In this document: in pieces, positions 1 through 11,060 of the stretch
Numbering within the stretch: position 1 is the first letter of the stretch
Layout of the letters: each line of letters starts with the position of its first letter
Source: Phoronis australis
Lineage: Eukaryota > Phoronida > Phoronidae
DNA length: 64,000 nucleotides
Direction of reading: 5' to 3'
Assembly (NCBI GenBank): GCA_002633005.1
Contig: NMRA01000049.1
Location: forward strand, 1,098,011 to 1,162,010
Notes under the pieces: generated by a model
Database searches by the model: none
What the model was told of the DNA's origin: nothing
What the model saw: the letters and a program-made list of their open reading frames with translations, nothing else
Translations under genes and position numbers: made by a program

Positions 1-216
1 GTATGATTGCCACATAGGCACTTAGCCTCTCACTGGAATAGGAAATCATTTTCTGGGTGACAGTTAATGTTATGAAGGCACTTACTGACAAGTGTGGGTA
101 CCCAGCCAAATATCTATTTATAACAGCTACGTATTTTAACTTTAAGTTGGTAAAAGTATATATGTTTTCTGAAAGTACAAAGCCTGGAAACTGATTTTTG
201 ACTTAATATCAATACA

Positions 217-405
217 CCTTTATTCATCCAGTTGCCGTATTACAAAGATTCTCCTTTTGAGGTTTTAAAAACAATGCATTGCGCGCTTAATCACAGAGCA
301 GAATGTGATTTTTTCTCATACCTCGTTATGTTTATGTCTTCAATGCATTGTTTTTTTAAACCTAAAAAGAGGCTCACATTTAAAATGGCGACTGCGTGAA
401 TAAGG
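217..405. repeat. Foldback (long inverted repeat) element
   Basis: The arms at about 217-286 and 338-405 are imperfect reverse complements. Both contain AACAATGCATTG next to a T/A-rich run, and the outer ends read CCTTTATTCA and, inverted, CCTTATTCA. The loop is about 50 bp. The shape is that of a foldback MITE; no clear target duplication was found. Confidence 0.6.
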
Positions 406-469
406 TCCATTTGTCATGGATTGTGTCACACCCATGATGTCTTTTAATTAAAATTTAGCAACAAAGAAA

Positions 470-840
470 GGTACCTTCATAGCAAATCAACGGTATCAAT
501 AACACCATGCAAATGTTCAAGATTGGATCTCAAAAACACTATTATTTTCTAAAATGTCATTTCATTTCATTTTTGTTTGGTGCAACATCAGATTTTTTCC
601 ATAAAAATCACAATAGCCTCTCATGTGAAGTGGAACATTTTTTAAAAAGACAAATCCAAACAGAGTTTTAAAGAAAAAAGGATAAAGTATATAGTGTCTG
701 AAAGTTTCATTTGAATCCAATATGAAATGTTCAGAATTTTGGTGAAATTTGGATATTTCTCTAGGGTCCTGCATAACCTTAACCTTTTCAACACCAAGTA
801 ACTGTCGGCCATTTTGTCCAAAAACCACAAGTAACTTTGA
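470..840. repeat. Dispersed repeat family Z, copy 1
   Basis: About 360 bp that recurs at 53686-54010 and 63320-63700, and partly at 12060-12220, all in the same orientation. Shared blocks include ATGTTCAAG, GATCTCAAAAAC, TAGTGTCTGAAAGT and TTTCTCTAG. No terminal inverted repeats or poly-A tail are visible, so the class is unknown. Short ORFs inside it are not conserved between copies. Confidence 0.6.
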
Positions 841-842
841 CA

Positions 843-1973
843 TAGATTGAATTTAGGTGCTTGTTTTCAAAATTCCAAAGACAATCCATTTATCATTGAA
901 TTTCAACACAAATCAAAGTGATGATCTTGTAGGAATGTCTCACTGGAAGTCAGAATATATTTATTAGATGCAATAGCAGAAGCTTTTGAGGACTAAGTTT
1001 GACTGATTTACGATAAACAGTTCTCTGACACAAGAACAAAATATACTAAATCTGTCTAAAATATTGTTTAACAGCTAGCAGCAATTAATTTAACAAGGAT
1101 TAGATGGGTGAAATCAATAACCAACTTCAATTTCAGTGTATTTGAAATAGCAATAAGGCCAGCCCGGATTAAACAGTGCCAAAACTCTCCTTTGTCCCAG
1201 AGGTAAGAAAGCCCATTGTTTTCATTCACAAAGTTTTGGAATTTCAAGTCCAGATCATGGTGGCAACCGGCGAGGTGTACGGTCATGGATATATTACCCA
1301 TTTCAACTGCTTAAAAAGGTTGGGATTCTGTTAGCTTCAAAATTAAATCAATGAACTTGCTTCATCTACTTGACGTCGGAAATGCGACCAGATTAAAATC
1401 ACATATTCATGGATATTTGTAAAGTTTATCAGTGAGGTGGCGCGGGTTACATCTGACCTTCAAAACAAAACACTTAGCGAGCAAGCAGTAATAATTTGAC
1501 TATATACAAATATGAATGTTTACTGAGTGATTTGCTAATCTGCACTAAATTATTCTAGTATATACCATTACTAAATTGTAAGCAAATTTTCGGTCTATAC
1601 TATTATTGCGATCTTTACTTTTTAGTTTGGTGAAAATGTCTGGTTTATGCTGTTATTACGAACTCTACTATTATTTGGATCTTGAGAGTATGAGGTAAGC
1701 TTTTCATAAAAAATGTGAGTTCCAGTTGCGGACTGCAAATTGTCATAACTGTGATACTCAGACTCAGGAACAGTCTATTCAAGAAACCACTGTCTAGTTG
1801 TGAATCTGGAGACAACATTTGTGGGCAGAATTCATCATCAAGCAATTTTGAATCTACGGTAATGAAAAATATGGGTATTTTTAATAAGCTTCTATTCTAT
1901 ACAGTAGTTTTTGAAATGAAACGGAATCGCTGGCAGACCTTTCCAATACCCTAATGGAATGCTGATTATTTTC
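843..1973. other. No gene recognised
   Basis: AT-rich sequence with only short ORFs on both strands (for example near 1068-1301 and 1645-1954). None shows a recognisable domain, a paired splice structure or a repeat relationship. It is probably intronic or intergenic. Confidence 0.4.
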
Positions 1974-2734
1974 AACATTTGTTTATCACATAGTGATCTA
2001 AGTTTGTGTATTGTTTGACATCTAAATCATGATATGACTCACATTCTTAGCATTCCAAATGTGGTTTATGTGTGAAATTTTCATTGCTGAATTATAATTT
2101 TGACACATTCTCCACAAATTCCCTCCAGGTGGCACAAATAATAAGTTTACAGTATATTCCAGCCTCCCGTTCAGTAACGCTAGGACCTCGCTAAAAAGCA
2201 AGACTTCGCGAGATTACGTGAGATATTGCCGTGCATTTTAAATGAGAACACGTGACTTTGACTAGATTTTAGCTAGGTCCTAGCGTAGGTCCTAGCGTCT
2301 ACTGAACGCACGCCAGGTTTTAATGAGTTACAGTATCTTCACATTCATGTTTTTTTAACATTAAAACAAAGGCTACAGTTAGGGCTTTATAAACTGTATT
2401 TTACTTTGACAATGTCAATAAAATTTNAACATTTGTTTATCACATAGTGATCTAAGTTTGTGTATTGTTTGACATCTAAATCATATCTACATGATATGAC
2501 TCACATTCTTAGCATTCCAAATGTGGTTTATGTGTGAAATTTTCATTGCTGAATTATAATTTTGACACATTCTCCACAAATTCCATCCAGGTGGCACAAA
2601 TAATAAGTTTACAGTATATTCCAGGTTTTAATGAGTTACAGTATCTTCACATTCATGTTTTTTTTAACATTAAAACAAAGGCTACAGTTAGGGCTTTATA
2701 AACTGTATTTTACTTTGACAATGTCAATAAAATT
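1974..2734. repeat. Tandem near-identical duplication across an N (haplotype-like)
   Basis: Copy A (1974-2426) and copy B (2428-2734) start and end with the same sequence and meet at the single N at 2427. They differ by small indels and by one MITE present only in copy A. This is the expected footprint of two alleles placed in series by the assembler rather than a true tandem duplication. Confidence 0.7.
2163..2312. mobile_element. Polymorphic MITE (CGTTCAGTA ends)
   Basis: An insertion of about 150 bp with inverted ends CGTTCAGTA...TACTGAACG and subterminal CTAGGACC/GGTCCTAG. Copy B of the flanking duplication carries the empty site, so the boundaries are seen directly. A CCA or CCAG sequence (ambiguous overlap) is duplicated on both sides. 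A related copy lies at 44122-44269. No coding capacity. Confidence 0.75.
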
Positions 2735-2811
2735 TGTTTACTTTCTCATTTTTTAAAGTAGATATTTATACACTGTCTACACCATGGCTAAAACACAAAC
2801 ATTTTTGCCAG

Positions 2812-2922
2812 ATAAATAATGTAAAAGGGCCAATCAGAAGAAAGATTGCCTTTGTTCTTCATTGCATCAACCAGTTTATTGCAGAAAGTGAAGGTGCTTT
2901 AACAACAGCAGAAGAATTTCAG
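2812..2922 (+). CDS. Possible internal exon, unknown protein
   Basis: A 37-codon open stretch preceded by a plausible acceptor (TTTTTGCCAG) and followed by CAG|GTAGCA, giving a phase 0 to phase 0 exon. The peptide ends in ALTTAEEFQ and has ordinary protein composition. No family was recognised, and no partner exon was found on this strand nearby, so it may be chance. Confidence 0.2.
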
Positions 2923-3375
2923 GTAGCAATGGGCACTGACCACATGGGACGGGTGACTCATACCACATCCTAGCTGCAAAAGGAGTTTCTTTGTCTTCGG
3001 AGAGTGTGGCATAGGGGAGCAGTTTGACTTCGTGAACAGACCCTTTTACATTGTATGTAATTAGACGTAATGTGTTTTAAACAAAGTTATAAAGTGCCAC
3101 CTCATCCTGTAGAAGCCACCGGTATCCGGTCCCACGTAACCAGTTGCCAAGTTGCATTTGAAAGTCTCCCATTGACAGCAATAATAGAAGAAAACAGAAC
3201 TAACTGAAGGCAAAAATGACCACTTTGTGGACAACACATCTATCTGACCACTGGAAAGCGATAGCTTTCTTCAAGATTTTTGCCACTCACAAGAACCCAT
3301 TGCTTGTCATTCACTTCTTAAAGACAGATTTCAGTTCACTTCATGAGAAGAAAATGTATACATGCAAGACTCTAA

Positions 3376-4235
3376 CAGCCGATTTCATAAAGGTGGTTTA
3401 AAGTTAAACCTGGTTTAAACTGGACTTAGACCAGGTTTAATGATAATCTGCATTTCATAAAGGTGGTTTAACTTTTATACCAGTGGTCTTGTAAAACCTG
3501 GTTTAACTCCAGTTTAGACCTGGTCTAAGTCAGTTTTCATTTCACCTACGAGGTCTATATCCTTTAGACCTGTATTAAGACCTTAAACTATGTTTAACTT
3601 TAGACTTGGTCAGACCCAGGTTTAACTGTTAAATATGTCAGACTTGCATGGTATATGTACAACTGAACGATGCCGCGGTGTGCAATTGCGACGCAGTTTT
3701 AGAGCAAAAATGGACTACTTCCAATATTCAGGTTTACTACGACACGAGATCAAACGTAGCAGGGGCGGATCTAGGATTTTTTAAAGGGGAGCGGACGGTC
3801 AAGGACTTTTTGAAAGGGGGGACCAAGTCAACAATTTGAAAATTATAGATTTGATATCATTAAAATCAAGGGAAAAAGGGGGCTCCGGACCCATTGACCC
3901 CCCTGGATCCGCCTATGCGTAGACCAGTACGTGCTGGAGTGTGTCCTGCGGATTCCTCAGAATACGACTGGTCGAGCAGGTCTCATCGTCGCAAGCCTGA
4001 CGGATTTGACTTAAGACAGCATCCTCTGATTCTTCTGACTGAGTTCCACCTTCACTGTTCTCCGATTCAATGTTGCCGGGAAGGGGTCTTGCCCCCCCTT
4101 TGGCCGCGAAAAATAAACACTAAAATAACACGGAAATAAATTTGGGCATTTATCATTTTACATCTAATCATCAGCATGTTCTTTAATGTGNTTTAAACCT
4201 GGTTTAACTTTAAACCACCTTTATGAAATCGGCTG
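3376..4235. mobile_element. PIF/Harbinger-like MITE
   Basis: Near-perfect terminal inverted repeats of about 40 bp start CAGCCGATTTCATAAAGG at both ends and are flanked by a 3-bp TAA duplication (3373-3375 and 4236-4238), the target type of PIF/Harbinger elements. The interior repeats TIR-derived GGTTTAA blocks and carries a nested second MITE at 3760-3917. No transposase is present. Confidence 0.7.
3760..3917. mobile_element. CAG/CAT-ended MITE, 5-bp TSD (copy 1)
   Basis: A 158-bp element with ends CAGGGGCGGATC...GATCCGCCTATG and a perfect 5-bp duplication CGTAG (3755-3759 and 3918-3922). It is nested in the Harbinger-like MITE. The 5-bp target and CAG start suggest a hAT-type element of the clade with 5-bp duplications; that class assignment is inference. 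Confidence 0.8.
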
Positions 4236-4284
4236 TAACAGTCAGAGATAACCTAGAAAGTCAACAAACATACATAAAGCTCAC

Positions 4285-4444
4285 CTCTGGTGACAGCATA
4301 GGAGGGTTTGGGTAGCACAGCAGGGGGTACCTTTTTAGATGAGACCACCTGTGGCTTAGGTCCGGATTCCATGGTGATTCCAAGCTCTTTCATGAGTCTT
4401 TTTTGAGTTGCCCCTGCCATTATCACTGTGGCTGGAATGTGGGG
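4285..4444 (-). CDS. Internal exon of an unidentified gene
   Basis: On the minus strand an acceptor (TTCTTTCAG) opens a 160-nt exon that ends at a strong donor (AGAG|GTGAGC), phase 0 in and phase 1 out. The other two frames contain stops. The peptide includes ATQKRLMKELGI followed by a lysine/proline/serine-rich stretch ending VLPKPSYAV, which looks like a linker with a possible SH3-type proline motif, as in cytoskeletal adaptors. I cannot name the family. No other exon of this gene was found in the window, so neighbouring exons may lie outside it or in unresolved repeats. Confidence 0.55.
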
Positions 4445-4521
4445 CTGAAAGAATTAAGAAACTCATGCTAAGTTAAATTTGTTGATCTTGAAGCATGATT
4501 AACAAATAAAATTTTTAAGAT

Positions 4522-4597
4522 AGTAACTGGTCCTCTCATTCATTTAGTAACTGGTCCTCTCATACATTTAGTAACTGGTCCTCTCACACATTTAGTA
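4522..4597. repeat. 24-bp minisatellite, three units
   Basis: Three adjacent units of AGTAACTGGTCCTCTCAT plus ACATTT-type ends (4522-4545, 4546-4569, 4570-4593) and a partial fourth. Variation is confined to two or three positions. Confidence 0.85.
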
Positions 4598-5195
4598 AAA
4601 GGTAAATTATAACACGATTTAGACAGGTAAAACATGCTGAAGACAATTTCAGATAAGGTACTTTGTAAATAATTTTATGTCCACTGAGATAATTGTACAT
4701 GCATTTACATGTCATAGGTATCGCTCATATAACATATGGGACAAAATGTCATCCATAACCATCAAGTCCGTGAACTTTTTGTGAAATCCACACTTAAGTC
4801 CTAACTATTAAGAATATAAATGACATTTTCAAATACACATTTCAATCCAAACATGGTATTGGGAGAATAGACTTTTGAGTAAATGTTTAAATTTGAAAAT
4901 TTACTGAGTCCATTTTGGTCACATCCGTTACCATTACGTTGGTATTTATAATTAGCTTTCATTTATATTTTCTAAAAGCATTTCCATGGAGTTACACATT
5001 TATGTAAAATAATTTTATAATTATTAATTTGCTTTTGATAAAACTTAAGTCAAAATGTCACGTACATCCATTACCAAATTAATACTATGAAATGCACCTG
5101 AACTAGATTGATACCTGGACTTAGCCTCAATTTGGAAACCGTCGTCTGGAGCTGAAATCTCATGGTAGGTTTTTTGTAACGTTTGCTATGTACAG

Positions 5196-5400
5196 GTGTA
5201 CTGGTGTTGATCAGACTCGCACACCTCTGGCTGTGCACACAACACATACCAGTCAAGGAGTTGCTCAGAATCAGTTCCTGTCAATGGCCTCCAATGCCAG
5301 GGCAGATAGTAGGCTACCACCACCTCAGCTGGCCCAGAGCGATGGTGACCGTACCACAGGGGCGCCATACGCTGGAAGCTTTTCTTCGAATTATGCCTAA
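5196..5400 (+). CDS. Possible 3'-terminal exon, unknown protein
   Basis: An acceptor (TTTGCTATGTACAG) precedes an open frame running to TAA at 5398-5400. The peptide is polar, with LPPPQLAQSDGDRTTG and ending GSFSSNYA. An AATAAA lies at 5651. A diverged copy near 61000-61090 keeps the YAGS-NYA-stop end, which suggests either a duplicated gene end or a shared repeat. No upstream exon was identified. Function unknown. Confidence 0.3.
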
Positions 5401-5434
5401 CACTGATTAAACCATCAAATCATGTTGCTATAAG

Positions 5435-5521
5435 CAGGGGCAGATCCAGGATTTTGAGTTGGGAGGTTGAGGGCAGGACAGAGCATTAGCCAGGATTTTG
5501 CCTGTCAGACATTCGCAACCC
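5435..5521. mobile_element. CAG-ended MITE, truncated at an N
   Basis: Starts CAGGGGCAGATCC and shares the GCCAGGATTTTGCC core with the copies at 6749 and 54237, but sequence identity stops at the N at 5522. The paralogous segment near 61090 lacks it, which supports insertion. Confidence 0.6.
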
Positions 5522-5599
5522 NGTCCTCTAGCCCAACTTGATCAAATACTCAAATCAAATGTTTTTTTTCGAAGTCGTTCAATCAGTTGACCAAATTGG

Positions 5600-6080
5600 T
5601 GACAGCTAGACCATTTGAGGGAGCTTAACGCCAATTGTCCCATGTTTGGAATAAAGTCTTATCTATCTATCTATCTTGCAGCAACATAACCTTGTTGTTA
5701 GGCTGTATGTGTGAGGCACAATTAGCCAAAAGCTTCAGGCGCATGACAGCCCTATGGGATGGGCATTGCGTTGGGCAACGTCCCTGACTGGGGCCATGCC
5801 AGTTAAGATGGTGGTAACTGTCTATGGCCAGGGTAGACAGACACAGTCCTACTGACTGTTTCTTACTACTTAGGACTGTGTTTATCAGTGGCATGCTCAT
5901 CCAAACTTTCAGCCAGCTAGTAGGCAACAACTCTAAATCAGGGACCACTATATCCGACCAATACCAAGACAATACAACCGTGTCAATTTCCCACTGTAGA
6001 AACAGTGGCCATCCCACAGAGCCTTCATACGCTGTGGACCATGGCATGGCCACACTCCCCACTGACACTGTGGCAAGTTG
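5600..6080. repeat. Repeat family Y with (TATC)n tract
   Basis: Includes AATAAAGTC followed by a TATC microsatellite (5660-5676), resembling a LINE-type 3' end. The segment at about 5700-5760 (AAAAGCTTCAGGCGCATGA) matches 61400-61445. The block AAATCAGGGACCACTATATC near 5935 also occurs inverted at 58320 and 59830. No intact coding frame seen. Confidence 0.5.
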
Positions 6081-6099
6081 ACACGGTGGTATGTAGACC

Positions 6100-6740
6100 T
6101 ATAGGCAAATTCAACCTCAGTCAGTCAGCTACGTATTTTGACGCCCGTCTTTATACCGGTAGTTGAACAATAGGCATAAACGTTCAGTCACGGAAACTCA
6201 TCTTGAATTCGGCAGTCGAATGAGTCATGCACTGAGGCTTCACGACTCCGTAAACAAAGTCAAAAGTGACTGCTGACTGACATGACCGAGTCGGCGAGTG
6301 TTGCTGACAGTCACAGAGTCGTGGTCGTGCTTCTTTAGCTACACGAACGTAAATTTACCCGGGGCGATCATGGCTACCAGAACAGATTCAGTGTTTTCCA
6401 ACACTTGTGTAGCACATACCTGTCACCGGCGCTAGTTCGATCTTTTGGGCTCGTCTGGGTTTTGGTCTCTATACTCTCAACCCGTGTTGACTCACCGCTG
6501 GTCCTACGCGGAATTTACAACGAGAGTCGAACAATGTGGACCAGCGCATCGGTTTATGTACCGTTAATATTGGGTCAGCCGCCCCTCTCAATGGCCCATC
6601 ACGACATTCGTCTCGCCGTACTCGTCGGTGTCCAACCTCTGACACAGCGCCACCTATACCTTTCGTAACACTGTGAAAGAGTGTCACGGTTGTCGGCGTC
6701 TCGCCGGGTTTTCCAGTTTCTAGTGGCTATGGAAAATGGT
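6100..6740. other. GC-richer stretch, no gene recognised
   Basis: Contains clustered GACTCGTG/TGACTGAC-like short repeats at about 6190-6330 and several overlapping ORFs of up to about 90 codons on both strands. None has a recognisable domain or splice context. Confidence 0.35.
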
Positions 6741-6748
6741 ACAGAGGG

Positions 6749-6908
6749 CAGGGTCGGATCCAGGATTTTGAGTTGGGGGGTAGGGCAGAGTATTAGCCAG
6801 GGTTTTGCCCATCGGACATGATTCGCAACCCCAAATTGCCAAATGGAATCTGGAAGAATTTTAGGGACGGGGCCATGGCCCCCTTGGCCCCCCTTAAATC
6901 CGCCACTG
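6749..6908. mobile_element. CAG-ended MITE, 5-bp TSD (copy 2)
   Basis: A 160-bp element with ends CAGGGTCGGATCC...AAATCCGCCACTG and an exact 5-bp GAGGG duplication (6744-6748 and 6909-6913). It has split a sequence reading ACAGAGGG|TGTCCCAGAAATG, which looks like a mariner-type inverted terminus. Confidence 0.85.
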
Positions 6909-7520
6909 GAGGGTGTCCCAGAAATGCACACACTGAGATTCTGCGGCGGATCTACTGCATGACACCTTATTTTAAACGTGGATACCGCGTCAATCATCAC
7001 GTAATCTATGCACGAGAATTGCAAAGACAATCTTTCCAAGTTAATGAGCAATAGATTTAATTTGACTTAAGGGCATAAAATTACTTTTCGATCTACAGTT
7101 TGTGAATTTAAACTACTAATATTGTACCTAAGTCAATAAACAATTCATTTATTCTCATTTTCAATTATGACAACATTTTGAGACACTTTGTTGGCGCTGT
7201 CCGACATTCATCAATATCCTTGAAACTTATTTCATATAGGCAAAAATCGTTTAGTGTACTTTGCTATTTGGGGATCGGGTGATAGATCGCCAAATTTTCA
7301 CAATGTCAGCCTGCAACTAAGTTCACTGAAGGGACGTAATTTTTCTTATAAAATTATCTTATCATTGTCAAAAAGTCACCAATCAATCGGTGGATTTTTG
7401 TAGATACATGAACATGTAAATCAGAATAAGCAATTCCCAAACACATGCTCGAATACTCTAGATGGGCAACTGGGGGAACGTGGGAGACGGGACATCCCAC
7501 GGGGATTGGGGTACCCTCAA
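6909..7520 (-). repeat. Repeat family X, part of copy A
   Basis: Reverse-complement relative of about 33340-33960 and 56200-56700. It begins TGTCCCAGAAATGCACAC, like a Tc1/mariner-type terminus, and contains TTTGCTATTTGGGGATCGG and the AAACATGTAAATCAG block shared by all copies. Coding sequence is decayed. Confidence 0.5.
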
Positions 7521-7697
7521 GAAGTTTAACAGAATTTATTCATTTTTCTGATTTTGATTCATCCTAGAGGTAGCTGTTGCGGTTTCTAGTAAACTTCAAC
7601 ATCTAAAATGACTGAAGTCTTTGTATACGATTGCCAATACACGTACATTCCTTTAAAGTGTACGCAACATGACTCTAGTACCTCAAAATAAATTTTA

Positions 7698-8462
7698 TTA
7701 TTATATCTCACTTGATTTCAGTGCCTTTAGTGCACAGCTCATAAAGAAACACGTAAAAATTGAAAAAAAAAAATTTTGTACAACGTCATGGGTTGAACCC
7801 AAGTCGTTCGGCACAGCTGTTCGGATCAGCAACTAAGTGTATAGAGTGAAGTGAAAGTAAAGTATATTTAGCAGGGATGAAAAGATGTGTTTGTGGAGGC
7901 TGCAGCAACAGCAGTCAGACGGAGAACGTCTCGGTGTTCCGAAGGACGCCAAAGTAGCGCAGTAGTGACATCGCTTCGTGCGCCGAACGACAGTGTGGGA
8001 CCTCAGCGTGGACCAAGCGATTCTGTCCGGGGCCACTCTTGTGTTCTGCCCACTTTGAGGAGTCGTGTTTNTTATTATATCTCACTTGATTTCAGTGCCT
8101 TTAGTGCACAGCTCATAAAGAAACACGTAAAAATTGAAAAAAAAAAAAATTTTGTACAACGTCATGGGTTGAACCCAAGTCGTTCGGCACAGCTGTTCGG
8201 ATCAGCAACTAAGTGTATAGAGTGAAGTGAAAGTAAAGTATATTTAGCGTCGAGAAGGTTCGTAGGGATGAAAAGATGTGTTTGCGGAGGCTGCAGCAAC
8301 AGCAGTCAGACGGAGAACGTCTCGGTGTTCCGAAGGACGCCAAAGTAGCGCAGTAGTGGCATCTTCGTGCGCCGAACGAGAGTGTGGGACCTCAGCGTGG
8401 ACCAAGCGATTCTGTCCGGGGCCACTCTTGTGTTCTGCCCACTTTGAGGGGTCGTGTTTCGA
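7698..8462. repeat. Tandem near-identical duplication across an N (haplotype-like)
   Basis: 7698-8070 and 8072-8462 are two copies joined at the N at 8071. They differ by a 15-bp indel near 8248, a short indel near 7970/8362 and point changes. As at 2427, this pattern suggests two alleles placed in series. Confidence 0.7.
7877..8070 (+). pseudogene. THAP zinc-finger relic (allelic copy A)
   Basis: Encodes MKRCVCGGCSN at its start, as in the C2CH THAP DNA-binding domain, then an in-frame TAG. It resumes with FVRRTTVWDLS and is cut by the N before the terminal Cys-His part. See the fuller copy at 8268-8505. Confidence 0.5.
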
Positions 8463-8505
8463 CTCCAATCAGAAGAGATGTTACGATGAAGGCCTGGTTC
8501 AATAA
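8268..8505 (+). pseudogene. THAP-type zinc-finger relic (copy B)
   Basis: The ATG at 8268 opens MKRCVCGGCSNSSQTENVSV, matching the start of THAP domains (first cysteines, then VSVF). An in-frame TAG follows after RRTPK. FVRRTRVW continues in the same frame, and the C-terminal zinc-ligand block LLCSAHFEGSCF is in another frame. At least one stop and one frameshift therefore separate the parts. THAP domains bind DNA and occur in P-element and Kolobok transposases as well as host genes. Domain order and spacing fit a single decayed exon. Confidence 0.6.
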
Positions 8506-8539
8506 AGGACAATATTTACTATTCAGAAACATCGGCTCC

Positions 8540-8785
8540 TTATTCAGGATCGTCTGTTGGATGACTGGGTTGACTGGCCGAGCCCGAGGCCGCTTCTGTC
8601 GCGGGCGGATCCAGTTCGTAAGGCCTCAAAGTAGAAAAGTACGCAGCTGAAAACATATCAAACTCGTTCTCGCTTTCGTGCAACCCCATTTCGTCATCCT
8701 TGCCACCATTCTCGTACGTTTCTTCGTAGTATTTGTTCATTTCTTGCTCATAATCGTTGTCGCTTTCAAATTCCCTACTCTCCGC
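8540..8785 (-). pseudogene. Acidic ORF, P2X7-tail-like protein start
   Basis: An open minus-strand frame of about 80 codons, with an in-frame TGA directly upstream and an ATG at 8740. It is rich in Glu/Asp/Asn and includes ENEFDMFSAAYF and TLRPYELDPP, resembling the N-terminal regions of invertebrate proteins that carry a P2X7 intracellular-like domain. The zinc-binding core of that family is absent. It sits head-to-head with the THAP relic. Family assignment is tentative. Confidence 0.35.
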
Positions 8786-8959
8786 CGTTGTTCAGTGCTA
8801 GTCGCTGATCTCTTGTGTTCAACCCATGATGTCACATGGCGGGAAATGTGAAAATTGGCAAAACTGAAAGAGAAATCAAAATTTTGAGCTAATGACACAA
8901 AATAATCATGGATTTGACTAAATTTTACGTCATACATTTTGTCTGTGGCCACCGGTAAT

Positions 8960-11060
8960 TCGAAATGTGCAAAAATCCATGGTGTGTACTGTTTAAATAC
9001 CTTAATCCATTAGACAAGTGCATTCCGTACACCGTCATCAAAAAATCCTACCACCAGCACGTGAGATATGTTCAAGATGTGCGAGTTTCTTACAAACAAT
9101 TCCTAGCGACTATCTTCAGAAGAATTATTGTTATGAATGATATGAGAAAAAGTAGCGATATGTTATCGTTATAAAATCCCACGAAGTTTCACTACTCTGT
9201 AATTCACTGACCTTCACTAGTTCTGCAAACTTCAGTCCAGCCTTTCCATGGCAGTCTATCCCAATATATTTTTCAATACAAACGTTTTTATTTCTTTGGG
9301 CCGAATGTCTTGATATTGCTTTGTTTGGTATTTTTTCGATGATATTTATTTATTATCTTCTTCACCTTATTAGTGGTTGACAGTGCCGAGTTTACAGAGG
9401 CTCGAAAAAGGGGCAGTAAGTAGGCCTACACACTGCCGCCCTGCTAGGGAGGACGCCATCTGAAAGGGGAACTCTTAATATGAAAGGCCTCGTGTCATTA
9501 AACATGGAAAAGAATGACAACATATTCCATCATCCTATGACCCGCCAAAAAGTGACCTAGCTTCCTGAACATAAAGAGTTATACGATTTCACAAAAACAG
9601 GAAAGTCTGTAGAGGGAATCGATTCCATGAGCAATGCGTCTACTTTCGTTTAATGACTTATTCTTTTTTGATCGCCTATTTGTGCCTTTAAACCACAAAT
9701 TCTGTACCTCAGTCAAGAACAGTGCATTTATTGTCATCTTAATTGTGATTACATTTTTGGGACAACCTGCAGAAATGTCCGAATTACATCAATGTCTTCA
9801 GAGTTATTTTAGATAAGCAAAAATCGTCTAGGTGTTCTTTGCTATTCGTGGATCGGATTATAGAGATTTTCCTAACTACAGGCTGCAACTAAATTCACTG
9901 AAGCATCATCAATTCTTACAAGATTCGCTTCTAGTTGTTAAAAATCATCTACGAATCTGTCAATTTCCGTAGATACATAAACATGTAAATCAGAAACCAA
10001 CGAATTTGTTTATCAAAACGGAATGTTAGACGCAATTTCCGAAGGGTAACCATGGGAACATAGGAGATGGGGCGTCCCACGGAGTTTGGGGATTCCCCAA
10101 GAATTTTTCCCAATTTATTCGCGTTAACGTGTATTTTGTTCATTTCAGAGGTGCTTATCACGGTTTACGAGTTAAGCTTGAAATCTAAAAAGTCACTGAA
10201 ATCTTTATGATTGCAAGTACTTTGAGTACCCCACACGGTCATCAAAAATCACACCCGACAGCCTTTTCGACATGTGCAAATTCCTTTCAAACAACTCTTA
10301 GGAACGATCTTCAAAAGAAATACAGTGTGATACTATGGAAAATAGTAATATTATTTTATAGCTAACCATCGGAAATAGTCCTTTTATGTAATTCACAAAT
10401 AGTGATCTTCAAGTTCTTCAGACTTCCATCCTTTCGATGGCGATCAATCCTATTTTTTCACATTAATTTTTGGTTGTTTGGGTCGAATGTTTTGATAATG
10501 TTGGGCTGTGCAGGAATGTTTTGTGTTTTTCTCGGATGAATTCGGTATCTACTTCCCCTCGTGAATACTTGGCAGTGTCAGATTTACATGCCAGAGAGAC
10601 AAAGGGATAATTCCCCGAACCGCCCCAACGAGAGAGGACCTTGTCTGAACGGGGACACCTTGAGATGAAAGGCTAAATATCATTAAGCATAGAAAATAAT
10701 GACAGTTGTGTGACCTTTCTCAACATGAAAGGTTGTACGATTTCATAAAAAACGAGAAAATAGAACTAATTGATTCCAACATTGAGCCATTTCTCCGTAA
10801 GCGGCCCCTTAAGAATTTATCAATAAAAACACGAAAAGAGTGGCCACTTGAATGTCATCAATGCCCTCCTTTCAAGGGCTGGGCCCCTAAATATGGAAAG
10901 ATTCGTGGTTTCAAAAAACAAGAAATGTGCAGCAATTGATGCTATCTGTCAGGTCATCAATTTTGCTCAAGTGATGCAAAATTTCGAGAAAATCCCAACG
11001 AAAAATAGAGCAACAGATGTCTCCATTATCCCTTGCCAGAGAGGGGCCTCAGCAAAAATA
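8960..11060 (-). repeat. Repeat family X, main part of copy A
   Basis: Reverse-complement relative of about 31985-33600. Conserved blocks include the CTGTCAGGTCATCAATTTT region near 10948, TTGTACGATTTCA near 10733 and the AAACATGTAAATCAG block near 9980. The stretch 8960-9290 is a diverged internal copy of 10230-10450, so the family has internal repetition. The ORF at 10706-10936 is open here but broken in the other copy, so it is not treated as a gene. Confidence 0.55.
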
